DNA from: CAYSBK01 sp964429265
GTDB lineage: Bacteria > Planctomycetota > Phycisphaerae > Sedimentisphaerales > Anaerobacaceae
Direction: 5' to 3'
Assembly (NCBI GenBank): GCA_964429265.1
Contig: CAYSBK010000131.1
Span: 1 to 6,976 of the forward strand
Length of the DNA stretch: 6,976 nt
Each line of letters opens with the position of its first letter. Positions within the stretch are counted from its first letter, which is position 1. Below are positions 1 to 6,494 of this stretch, in pieces. The notes beneath the pieces are model-generated. The model was not told where the DNA came from and ran no database searches. It worked only from the letters and a program-made list of their open reading frames with translations. The position numbers and the translations under genes were made by a program.

Positions 1-1998
1 TGCAACACGGTCATAGTCGGTGCGGGGGCGGCGGGGATGAACTGCGCGGTACACCTGTACGAGTTTATGAGCCGTAAGGGTCTAAGCGACGCCGATAAAA
101 GGATAGTGGTCATCACCCGCGGCGTGTCACTGGGTGCGTCGCGGATGAGCGGGTCGGACAAGCAGACGTACTACAAGACAGGCACCAGTGCCGACGTGCC
201 CGACAGTGCCGAAAGGATGGCGGAGGCGTTGACGGCGGGGGGCTGCTGCCACCACGACCTGGCGCTTGCGGAGGCGGTCGGTTCCCTGCAGGAGTTCTAC
301 CACCTGGTGCAATTGGGGGTGCCGTTTCCGCACGATGCATTCGGCAGTTACATAGGTTACAAGACGGACAACGACCCTTTCGAGAGGGCCACTTCCGCCG
401 GTCCAAAGACCAGCAGGTTTATGGCCGAGTGCCTCGAACGCCAATTGCGGGAATACGGGGTGCGGATCGACGACAAGCAGGAGGTCTTGTCGCTGCTGGT
501 GCCGGGCGGGGAAGACCGGGACCGGGTCGCAGCGGTGATTACCATCGATACCGACAAAGTCAGCGCGACGGACTACGCGATAAATGTTTACTTGTGCAGG
601 AACCTGGTTCTGGCGGCGGGGGGGCCGGGCGAACTTTACAAAACGAGCGTCTATCCGCCGGGCCAGACAGGTATCGCCGGTGCGGCGTTGAAGGCGGGTC
701 TGGCCGCCGAGAACCTGACGGAGTCGCAGTTCGGCCTGGCCAGCGTGAAGTTCCGGTGGAACGTGTCGGGCAGCTATTGCCAGGCGATTCCGCGGCTGTT
801 CAGCACGGACGCAGACGGCGGCGAGCAGCGGGAGTTTCTGGCGGGGCAGTTTCCCAGCCTGGGCAAGATGGCAAGCGCTATCTTTCTGAAAGGTTATCAG
901 TGGCCCTTCGACGCCCAGCGGATCGTGAATCACGGCTCGTCGCTGATAGACCTGCTGGTTTTCAACGAAACCCAAAAAGGCCGGCGGGTCTTTATGGACT
1001 TCTTGCGCAACCCGGTCGGCGGCGACCCATCCGAGCAGTTCCGGCTAAAAATGCTGGAACCACAGGCCTATCAATACCTTGCGAAGGCTCAGGCCCTGGG
1101 GCCGACGCCTATCGAGCGACTCGAAGCCCTGAACCGCCCGGCGATTGAGCTTTACAAGGAGCACGGCATAGACCTTTACAAGGAGCCTCTCGAGGTCGCG
1201 GTCTGCGCCCAGCACAACAACGGCGGTTTCGCGGTGGACCTGTGGTGGCAATCGAACGTGCCCGGTGTATTCGTGATCGGCGAAATGGCCGGCACGCACG
1301 GTGTCAGACGGCCGGGCGGGGCGGCTCTTAACGCCGGCCAGGTGGGAGGTCTGCGGGCGGCCCGTTACATCGCAAATGTCTGCCGGCTGGAGGTGGCCGA
1401 GCCGGCGGCGGTCCAAGCCCAGCTCGAGCAGCACGTAAGTGAGTGCGTGGCAAGGCTCAACCGGTACAAGCAATGCCCGGGTCCACGCCCACAAGAGGTC
1501 ATATCGCAAGTCCAGGAAAGGATGACGGCCTCGGCGGGGCACATAAGGCAAATCGACGATGCACAGCAGGCATTGGCGCAGGCCCTGGAAACCTATAAGC
1601 GGATAGAACAGCAGGGGCTGAGTATCCGCAGCGCCGGTGACATCGTGGCGGCTGTCCAGGCCGAGCAACTGGCCCTGGCGAGCGTGGCTTACCTGAAGGC
1701 CATCGTGGAGCTGCTGAAGAACGGCGGCGGTTCCCGCGGGTCGTATCTGGTCCTTTCCGAGGCCGGCATAGAGGTTCAACCGCGGATCATCAACCCGGCC
1801 ACGGGCGAACCCGTCAGGTTCAAGCCGGAAAACGAGGCGCTGAGGAACTGCGTTTTCCGGCTGCAGTACGACGGCCGGCGCGAGGACCTGTTTGGCTGCA
1901 GGATGGTGCCCGTCAGGAAGGTCCGACCTACGCACAAGGCGTTCGAGGCGGCCTGGGAGGACTTCAGGGCCGGCAGGATATACGAAGCGGGCCGGTGA
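1..1998 (+). CDS. FAD-dependent oxidoreductase, fumarate reductase/succinate dehydrogenase flavoprotein-like (5' end missing)
   Basis: The reading frame is open from base 1 and ends at TGA 1996-1998, giving 665 visible residues. The true start lies upstream: the frame begins CNTVIVGAGAAG, a Rossmann beta-alpha-beta with the GxGxxG dinucleotide-binding motif at visible residues 7-12, so the ATG at base 37 is internal and probably only a few residues are missing. Other landmarks are SRMSGSDKQ at 47-55 (the flavin-side Ser/Gly-rich segment), LVLAAGGPG at 202-210 (second FAD contact), QHNNGG at 404-409, and HGVRRPGGAALNAGQVGG at 433-450. The last two match the HxxGG and RxGG-x-ALN segments that carry the substrate His and Arg in SdhA/FrdA-type flavoproteins. 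A helical C-terminal domain follows. By family, it should oxidise or reduce a small organic acid or related substrate through covalent or non-covalent FAD. The substrate and partner subunits cannot be read from sequence. No signal peptide or membrane segment is visible in this part. The 251-base gap to dnaG suggests a separate transcription unit. Confidence 0.85.
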   Translation, partial: CNTVIVGAGAAGMNCAVHLYEFMSRKGLSDADKRIVVITRGVSLGASRMSGSDKQTYYKTGTSADVPDSAERMAEALTAGGCCHHDLALAEAVGSLQEFYHLVQLGVPFPHDAFGSYIGYKTDNDPFERATSAGPKTSRFMAECLERQLREYGVRIDDKQEVLSLLVPGGEDRDRVAAVITIDTDKVSATDYAINVYLCRNLVLAAGGPGELYKTSVYPPGQTGIAGAALKAGLAAENLTESQFGLASVKFRWNVSGSYCQAIPRLFSTDADGGEQREFLAGQFPSLGKMASAIFLKGYQWPFDAQRIVNHGSSLIDLLVFNETQKGRRVFMDFLRNPVGGDPSEQFRLKMLEPQAYQYLAKAQALGPTPIERLEALNRPAIELYKEHGIDLYKEPLEVAVCAQHNNGGFAVDLWWQSNVPGVFVIGEMAGTHGVRRPGGAALNAGQVGGLRAARYIANVCRLEVAEPAAVQAQLEQHVSECVARLNRYKQCPGPRPQEVISQVQERMTASAGHIRQIDDAQQALAQALETYKRIEQQGLSIRSAGDIVAAVQAEQLALASVAYLKAIVELLKNGGGSRGSYLVLSEAGIEVQPRIINPATGEPVRFKPENEALRNCVFRLQYDGRREDLFGCRMVPVRKVRPTHKAFEAAWEDFRAGRIYEAGR

Positions 1999-2088
1999 AG
2001 TGCGGCCGGCGGAGTCTCATCACACCAAGTGTCCAAACGCTTTGAAATGCCGCTTATCAGCACTAAAAGCCGGTTTTCCGCCGGAGAC

Positions 2089-2117
2089 TTGACTTTTGGG
2101 CTGTTTGGCGTAATAGT
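2089..2117 (+). promoter_or_regulatory. Candidate sigma-70 promoter for dnaG-rpoD
   Basis: TTGACT at 2089-2094 matches the -35 consensus at five of six positions. AATAGT at 2112-2117 matches TATAAT at four of six, with a 17-base spacer. It lies about 130 bases before the dnaG start and would give a leader of roughly 125 bases containing the 2150-2175 hairpin. The assignment rests on motif and position only. Confidence 0.4.
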
Positions 2118-2149
2118 CTTATAGCAGACACACCTTGCGGTGGATTGTG

Positions 2150-2175
2150 GCCCGGGAGGTTCGCGATCGCCGGGC
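2150..2175 (+). other. GC-rich hairpin in the dnaG leader
   Basis: GCCCGG (2150-2155) pairs with CCGGGC (2170-2175) across a 14-base loop that contains the palindrome GCGATCGC (2163-2170). There is no following T-run, so it does not look like an intrinsic terminator. Any regulatory role is unproven. Confidence 0.35.
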
Positions 2176-2249
2176 TGAAGGGATTTATGAAAGCACAGCA
2201 GCATTAGGGGCTTTTAACGCCTCAACGGCAGGATTGGTATTGTAGTTCG

Positions 2250-4034
2250 GTGGCTCATAGCAGAGAACTGATAAATCGCGTACAGCAGGCAACCGACATC
2301 GTCGATGTCGTGGCCGAGCATGTCTCGCTGACCAGAAAGGGCAGAGAAATGGTCGGGTTGTGCCCTTTCCACGACGACCACAGGCCGAGCCTGTACGTGA
2401 ACCCCGCCAAGCAGATTTTCAAGTGCTTTGCCTGTGGTGCCGGCGGGTCGGTTTTTACGTTCGTGCAGATGAGGGAGAATCTTACCTTCGGCCAGGCCGT
2501 GGAACGGCTGGCAAAAAGGGCGGGCATCCGGCTTGAGCCGCAGCACCGGCGCCGGCAGGCATCGGGCCAGGCCGACCCGAACGCGCTTGCGGAGGTAAAT
2601 GCGTGGGCCGCGGCGGTGTTCCACAGGAACCTGCTCAACAGCGGCGACGGGAAAAAGGCGCTGGATTATCTCGCGGGGCGGGGGATAAGCAACGAGAGTA
2701 TCAGAAAGTGGCGGCTGGGGCTGGCGCTGAAATCACATACTCAGCTGGTCGATGCGGCCGGGCGGCGCAATATCGGCCGGCGGCTTCTGGCGCAGGCGGG
2801 CCTTGTTACGGGGGGCAACGGCGGTGCGGTGGACAGGTTCGTAAACCGGCTGGTGTTTCCGATCACCGACGTTACGGGCAGGGTCATCGGCTTCGGCGCC
2901 AGAAGTCTCGACGGCGGCGGGGCCAAGTATATCAACTCACCCGCGACGGTTCTTTTTGACAAGAGTTCGGCACTTTACGGTCTTGACCTTGCCAGGCACC
3001 AGATAGTCGCCAGCGGCACCGCCATTGTGGTGGAGGGATATACCGACGCGATAATGGCGCACCAGCACGGGTTCGGCAACGTGGTGGCGACGCTGGGTAC
3101 CAGCTTTACGCAACAGCACGGTCGGCTTCTGCGAAGATACGCCAAGCAAATCGTGCTGGTTTTCGACAGCGACAGGGCGGGGATCGAGGCGGCCAACAGG
3201 GCGCTGCAAATCTGCCTGGCCGAGCCGATCGGAATCAAAATCGTTTCGATACCGCAGGCCAAGGACCCGTGCGAGTTCCTGGTCGATTCGGGTCCGGAGG
3301 CGTTTGGTCGGCTTGTGGAAAGCGGCACGGACGTTTTCCAGTTCAAGTGGGACCGGCTCAGCAGGAGCCTGTCGGGGGATAACAGTATCGTCGACCGGCG
3401 GGCGGCGTTGAACGAATACCTTGACGCGGTGGCAGCGGGTCTGCTGGCCGGCAGGTTACCCTACGTGGAAAGGGGGCTGGTTGTAAATCAGCTTTCGAAC
3501 ATCATCGGGCTGGAGCCGCGACAGATAAACGCCGAGTTGCAGCGGCGCATCCGGCGGGCGCAGCAGGGCGGTCCCAAAAGGGGCAGGGGCGAGGCTGCGG
3601 TCAAGGACGGCGGGCTGCCGGACTTTTACACGGCGGCCCAGCGGGAAATCCTGGAGGTGCTGCTGAACGAACCCGGGCTTTACGGGGATATTCGCCGGCA
3701 GGTGGGCGTATCTTCGTTCGAGGAACCGATGCTCAGGCAGATTGCCGAACACGTCTTGGCGGTTATCGAAGAGGGCACCGAAGAGGTCGTGGCGGCGGTG
3801 CTGGGACGAACCGAGTCGACCGAGGCCGCAGCGACCGTCGTGGAGCTGACCGAGACCGGCCGTCGCAAGGGCAACTACCGGCGGCGGCTGGCCGGTGCAA
3901 TCGACGCCGTCGAGAGATACCGGAAGGAAAAGGCAAAATCGCGCATAAAAGCAATTAAGGACCAGGAACGTTTTCTCAAGGAACTGACGGAGCACACGGG
4001 CAGGGAGAATCCTTACAACGTCGGAATGGTTTAG
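2250..4034 (+). CDS. dnaG: DNA primase DnaG
   Basis: This 594-residue protein, close to the usual bacterial primase length (581 in E. coli), synthesises RNA primers at the replication fork. Domains: an N-terminal CHC2 zinc finger with Cys38, His41, Cys59 and Cys62 (CPFH...CFAC) that recognises template; the RNA polymerase core with RFVNRLVFPITDVTGRVIGF and KYINSP, near-identical to the E. coli segments; and a Toprim catalytic fold with the EGY glutamate at Glu262, LGTS, and the metal-binding DSD at 306-308 followed by RAG. The C-terminal ~150 residues are highly charged and divergent, as expected for the DnaB-helicase-binding domain. GTG 2250 is the only start codon between the in-frame stop TAG (2205-2207) and the zinc finger, and it places the N-terminus as in other primases. 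Its Shine-Dalgarno is poor: AGGA at 2230-2233 is 16 bases away. The gene ends at TAG 4032-4034 and is followed by rpoD, the classic macromolecular synthesis arrangement. Confidence 0.97.
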   Translation: MAHSRELINRVQQATDIVDVVAEHVSLTRKGREMVGLCPFHDDHRPSLYVNPAKQIFKCFACGAGGSVFTFVQMRENLTFGQAVERLAKRAGIRLEPQHRRRQASGQADPNALAEVNAWAAAVFHRNLLNSGDGKKALDYLAGRGISNESIRKWRLGLALKSHTQLVDAAGRRNIGRRLLAQAGLVTGGNGGAVDRFVNRLVFPITDVTGRVIGFGARSLDGGGAKYINSPATVLFDKSSALYGLDLARHQIVASGTAIVVEGYTDAIMAHQHGFGNVVATLGTSFTQQHGRLLRRYAKQIVLVFDSDRAGIEAANRALQICLAEPIGIKIVSIPQAKDPCEFLVDSGPEAFGRLVESGTDVFQFKWDRLSRSLSGDNSIVDRRAALNEYLDAVAAGLLAGRLPYVERGLVVNQLSNIIGLEPRQINAELQRRIRRAQQGGPKRGRGEAAVKDGGLPDFYTAAQREILEVLLNEPGLYGDIRRQVGVSSFEEPMLRQIAEHVLAVIEEGTEEVVAAVLGRTESTEAAATVVELTETGRRKGNYRRRLAGAIDAVERYRKEKAKSRIKAIKDQERFLKELTEHTGRENPYNVGMV

Positions 4035-4170
4035 TGAACAGTGGCATAAGAACAGGGGTAGTAACAATAGGTCCTGCCGGAGGCCGGGACAGTCTCCCCC
4101 GCCAGCAACGAGGGTTTCGCCTGGAGTTCGGCAGGTCGATCGGGCCAGTAAGAGTTTTGGGAGTGCCAGC
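4035..4170 (+). other. Structured dnaG-rpoD intergenic spacer
   Basis: This 136-base gap can fold into a closed multibranch structure. CCTGCCGGA (4073-4081) pairs with TTCGGCAGG (4127-4135) over 9 bp, one a G-T wobble. Inside are two small hairpins, GGGA/TCCC (4086-4089 with 4095-4098) and CCAG/CTGG (4102-4105 with 4121-4124). A competing pairing, GTCC 4071-4074 with GGAC 4087-4090 plus GCC/GGC, would disrupt the outer stem. No T-run follows, so it is not a standard terminator. It could tune rpoD expression or mRNA processing, as in the E. coli operon where RNase E cuts between dnaG and rpoD. That is inference by analogy. Confidence 0.35.
4159..4163 (+). promoter_or_regulatory. Ribosome binding site of rpoD
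   Basis: GGGAG lies 7 bases before GTG 4171. This supports the GTG start over the internal ATG at 4195, which has no comparable sequence in front of it. Confidence 0.55.
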
Positions 4171-5934
4171 GTGGCAGAAAAGAACAAAAGTGAGATGAAA
4201 AACGAAAAGTCGCAGGCGAGCACCGAAACGGACTCGACGCGGGACTACAAGCGGATGTACGCCGAGGGACAGATACAGGCCCTGATTGAAAAGGGCAAGA
4301 AGCGGGGCTTTCTCACGTACGAGGAGATGAACGAGGAGCTGCCGGAAGAGGCGGTAAGCCCCGCCAGGCTGGACAGTCTGCTGATGACGCTCGACGAGAT
4401 GGGCATTACGTTGCTGGACGAAGCGGACGTTCAGAAACAGCGCGAGGACGACTTCGAGACCGCCGACGAAGACACCGAGGAGTCCAAGGAAGACAGCGAG
4501 CAACTCTCCGAGGACGAGATACTCGAGAAGGAGCTTCTGGGGGAGCAGGCTGCGGCCAGGATCGACGATCCCATTCGTATGTACCTGACGCAGATGGGCG
4601 AGATTCCGCTGCTGAGCAGGGAAGACGAGATCCGGCTGGCCAGGAAAATCGAGCTGGCGCGGATGGCGTTCAGGCGGAAGATGCTCGAGAGCGAGTACTG
4701 TGCCCGCAACGCGGTGGAGATACTTCAGCAGGTGCTGGACGGGAGTCTCAGTTTCGACCGGACTATGCGAATAAGCACCTCCGAGAACCTGGTTCGGTCG
4801 GTTATCCGAAAGCGGCTTCCCACAAACCTTCACACGGTGACGCAGCTTCTTGATCGCAACCGGCGGATGTTCAAGAGCCTGATGGAGGCCGACGCGGGGG
4901 ACAAGGCCAAGCAACTGCTCAAGCAAATACACCGCAACAGGCGTAAGGTCGCCACCCTTCTGGAAGAGCTGAGCCTTCGGACCAGCAGAATTCAGGCGAT
5001 GAAGGATAAGCTGCACGGTATCTGCCGGAAGATGCAGCAACTGCAGCAGATAATCGAGCGGGGGGCGTCGGCCGAATACACGGCGGAGGATATCGAAGCG
5101 GTCAAGCAGGAGCTTGCCGGCCTGCAGGAGCTTGTGGGCGAGACGCCGCGGCAACTGGACAAGCGGCTGCGTGCAATCGAGCGGGTGTTCGGCCAGTACG
5201 AGGAGGCCAAGCGGATGCTGTCCAGTGCGAACCTTCGGCTGGTGGTATCGATTGCGAAGAAGTACCGCAACCGGGGCCTGAGCTTTCTGGACATCATCCA
5301 GGAAGGAAACTCCGGACTGATGCGGGCGGTCGATAAGTACGAGTACCGTCGGGGCTACAAGTTCAGCACATATGCGACGTGGTGGATTCGGCAGGCCATT
5401 ACGCGGGCGATCGCCGACCACGCGCGTACGATTCGTATCCCGGTTCATATGATTGAGACGATGAGCCGGCTGCGCACCGCCAGCAAGGCGCTTCACCAGC
5501 GACTCGGCAGGGAGCCCAGCGTGGAGGAGATCGCCGAAGAGGCCAAGATGAGCGTGGAGGAGGCCAGGCGGGTGCTGAAGATATCAAAGCATCCCATCAG
5601 CCTGGACCGGCCGATCGGCGAAAGCGAGGACAGCTACTTCGGCGACTTCCTGGAAGACGAAGGCGTGGAGTCGCCGGTCACTTCGGCGGCCCAGGAGATG
5701 CTCAAGGAGCGAATCGATGCGGTGCTCAAGACGCTGTCGTACCGGGAACGCGAGATTATAAAGCTGCGCTACGGCATCGGCGACGGTTATACCTATACGC
5801 TGGAAGAGGTCGGTCGCATCTTCAAGGTCACCCGCGAAAGGGTCCGCCAGGTGGAGGCAAAGGCCATCCGAAAGCTCCAGCACCCCGTCCGCGCCCGCAA
5901 ACTGGAGGGCTTCCTGGATCACAAGACGGCGTAA
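4171..5934 (+). CDS. rpoD: RNA polymerase primary sigma factor (RpoD/SigA)
   Basis: This 587-residue sigma-70 family protein directs RNA polymerase to housekeeping promoters. Region 1.1 is recognisable at about residues 33-90 (IQALIEKGKKRGFLTYEE...), followed by a very acidic linker (about 92-120). Region 1.2 starts at DDPIRMYL (132-139). A long non-conserved, charged and helical insert fills about 162-345, as in proteobacterial RpoD and unlike short SigA proteins. Region 2 is canonical: SSANLRLVVSIAKKYRNRG (351-369), LDIIQEGNSGLMRAVDKY, and YKFSTYATWWIRQAI (396-410), with the aromatic residues that melt the -10 element. Region 3.2 has GDFLED (491-496). Region 4.2 is a helix-turn-helix for the -35 element, TLEEVGRIFKVTRERVRQVE (543-562). 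The start is GTG with GGGAG 7 bases before it. It lies downstream of dnaG, and 403 bases separate its stop from the 16S gene. I see no convincing intrinsic terminator after the TAA. The full region 1.1-4.2 set argues against an alternative sigma factor. Confidence 0.97.
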   Translation: MAEKNKSEMKNEKSQASTETDSTRDYKRMYAEGQIQALIEKGKKRGFLTYEEMNEELPEEAVSPARLDSLLMTLDEMGITLLDEADVQKQREDDFETADEDTEESKEDSEQLSEDEILEKELLGEQAAARIDDPIRMYLTQMGEIPLLSREDEIRLARKIELARMAFRRKMLESEYCARNAVEILQQVLDGSLSFDRTMRISTSENLVRSVIRKRLPTNLHTVTQLLDRNRRMFKSLMEADAGDKAKQLLKQIHRNRRKVATLLEELSLRTSRIQAMKDKLHGICRKMQQLQQIIERGASAEYTAEDIEAVKQELAGLQELVGETPRQLDKRLRAIERVFGQYEEAKRMLSSANLRLVVSIAKKYRNRGLSFLDIIQEGNSGLMRAVDKYEYRRGYKFSTYATWWIRQAITRAIADHARTIRIPVHMIETMSRLRTASKALHQRLGREPSVEEIAEEAKMSVEEARRVLKISKHPISLDRPIGESEDSYFGDFLEDEGVESPVTSAAQEMLKERIDAVLKTLSYREREIIKLRYGIGDGYTYTLEEVGRIFKVTRERVRQVEAKAIRKLQHPVRARKLEGFLDHKTA

Positions 5935-6006
5935 CCGGGGGCTGCGGCGGGCAAACTTTAAGCCAAGCGGGGCCTTTTGACGAAATAACTATCGGCGCGT
6001 GCCGGG
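5935..6006. other. Gap between rpoD and the rRNA promoter
   Basis: This 72-base gap is GC-rich at first and then mixed. I looked for a terminator of rpoD: GGGGCC followed by TTTT (5970-5980 area) has no matching upstream arm of useful length. No gene or clear signal is visible. Confidence 0.4.
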
Positions 6007-6062
6007 AAAATTTGGAAAAACCCGGAAAATTCCCTTGACGCTGCCGCAGATGTTATTAAAAT
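6007..6062 (+). promoter_or_regulatory. Candidate rRNA operon promoter with phased A-tracts (UP-like element)
   Basis: TTGACG at 6035-6040 (five of six to consensus) and TAAAAT at 6057-6062 (five of six) are separated by 16 bases, predicting a transcript start near 6068-6070. Directly upstream, A-tracts begin at 6007, 6016 and 6026, spaced 9-10 bases (about one helical turn). This is expected of a curved, alpha-CTD-binding UP element in strong rRNA promoters. The sequence is read directly; the function is inferred from position before a boxA and a 16S gene. Confidence 0.65.
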
Positions 6063-6101
6063 AGCCGAACAGATAGGGGAGCGTCATCGTAAGATTGACA
6101 C

Positions 6102-6122
6102 TATCAGCTACAGCGGTAGATA
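6102..6122 (+). promoter_or_regulatory. boxB-like hairpin in the rRNA leader
   Basis: TATCAGCT (6102-6109) pairs with GGTAGATA (6115-6122), with one A-A mismatch and two G-T wobbles, around a five-base loop ACAGC. A small hairpin just before boxA is the usual layout of rRNA antitermination leaders. The stem is weak and is supported mainly by position. Confidence 0.4.
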
Positions 6123-6124
6123 TA

Positions 6125-6136
6125 GCTCTTTGACAA
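6125..6136 (+). promoter_or_regulatory. boxA antitermination element of the rRNA operon
   Basis: GCTCTTTGACAA differs by one base from the E. coli rrn leader boxA (GCTCTTTAACAA). In the transcript, boxA binds NusB-NusE(S10) and makes RNA polymerase resistant to Rho-dependent termination across the rRNA genes. It sits about 55 bases after the predicted transcript start and about 200 bases before the 16S. It also contains a perfect TTGACA (6130-6135), which could be mistaken for a -35 box. Confidence 0.7.
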
Positions 6137-6175
6137 GTTAACAGTTGAGCCTATTAAGCTGCGACAATGCGGTTT

Positions 6176-6193
6176 GCCGGGTTTTCGCCCGGC
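6176..6193 (+). other. GC-rich leader hairpin after boxA
   Basis: GCCGGG (6176-6181) pairs perfectly with CCCGGC (6188-6193) around a TTTTCG loop. No T-run follows, so it should not terminate. It is most likely a structural part of the rRNA leader. Confidence 0.45.
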
Positions 6194-6260
6194 GGACCAT
6201 AAAGACTTTACGTTTGAGTAGCCTTAACGCGGTCGGCCGTGGATTGCACCGGGGATTTGA

Positions 6261-6278
6261 CGCACCGTTGATTGTGCG
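6261..6278 (+). other. Small leader hairpin
   Basis: CGCAC (6261-6265) pairs with GTGCG (6274-6278) across an 8-base loop. It lies in the part of the leader that would normally pair with the 3' flank of 16S to form the RNase III processing stem. That flank is outside the window, so this local fold may be only an alternative. Confidence 0.25.
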
Positions 6279-6304
6279 GCCGGCAGGCGTTGAAACCTTT
6301 CAGA

Positions 6305-6329
6305 CGAAATCCGTCTCCCGACGGATTCG
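6305..6329 (+). other. Strong hairpin just before the 16S 5' end
   Basis: AATCCGTC (6308-6315) pairs perfectly with GACGGATT (6320-6327) around a TCCC loop. Two more pairs (CG/CG, 6305-6306 with 6328-6329) form if A6307 bulges. It ends 8 bases before the inferred mature 5' end and may help guide 5' maturation. Confidence 0.45.
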
Positions 6330-6494
6330 ACAAGTCAAACTTGAAGGGTTTGATCCTGGCTCAGAACGAACGCTGGCGGCGTGGCTAAGACATGCAAGTC
6401 GAACGAACTATCCCAATGAGTAATCAGAAGGATAGTTAGTGGCGAAAGGGTGAGTAATGGATAGGTAACGTACCCCGTGCTTCGGGATAGCGTC

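Larger units (their letters stand above)
1999..2249. other. Intergenic region between the oxidoreductase gene and dnaG
   Basis: No credible gene lies here. The region holds an 8-bp inverted repeat (CCGGCGGA 2006-2013 with TCCGCCGG 2077-2084), a candidate promoter at 2089-2117 and a GC-rich hairpin at 2150-2175. None of the hairpins is followed by a convincing run of T, so I cannot point to an intrinsic terminator for the upstream gene. A six-codon ATG frame (2187-2207) preceded by AAGGGA is present but too short to call. Confidence 0.6.

Noticed and set aside
429..1148. 239-residue plus-strand frame inside the oxidoreductase gene
   Set aside because: It is a shifted frame of a gene with clear FAD motifs in the main frame; its composition is Arg/Gly-rich, as usual for shadow frames.
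2006..2084. Terminator or transposon-like inverted repeat after the oxidoreductase gene
   Set aside because: The arms are only 8 bp, spaced 63 bases apart, with no T-run and no transposase remnants. It is likely chance in GC-rich DNA.
2187..2207. Six-codon leader peptide (ATG...TAG) before dnaG
   Set aside because: AAGGGA precedes the ATG closely, but the frame is very short, has no run of regulatory codons, and no attenuator with a T-run follows.
3976..5496. 506-residue minus-strand open frame opposite rpoD
   Set aside because: It is antisense to conserved sigma factor codons. Long antisense frames are expected in GC-rich genes, and the predicted protein has no recognisable domain.
6002..6025. 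CCGGG/CCCGG hairpin as rpoD terminator
   Set aside because: The stem is only 5 bp with a 14-base loop and no T-run, and it overlaps the phased A-tracts that are better explained as a promoter element.
6130..6157. Second rRNA promoter (TTGACA, 16 bases, TATTAA)
   Set aside because: The perfect TTGACA is part of the boxA match and the -10 is only four of six. A dual use is possible but not supported.
6145..6423. 92-residue open frame over the rRNA leader and 16S start
   Set aside because: It overlaps the 16S 5' end and the leader hairpins, has no family resemblance, and its start sits just after boxA. It is a chance frame in rRNA sequence.
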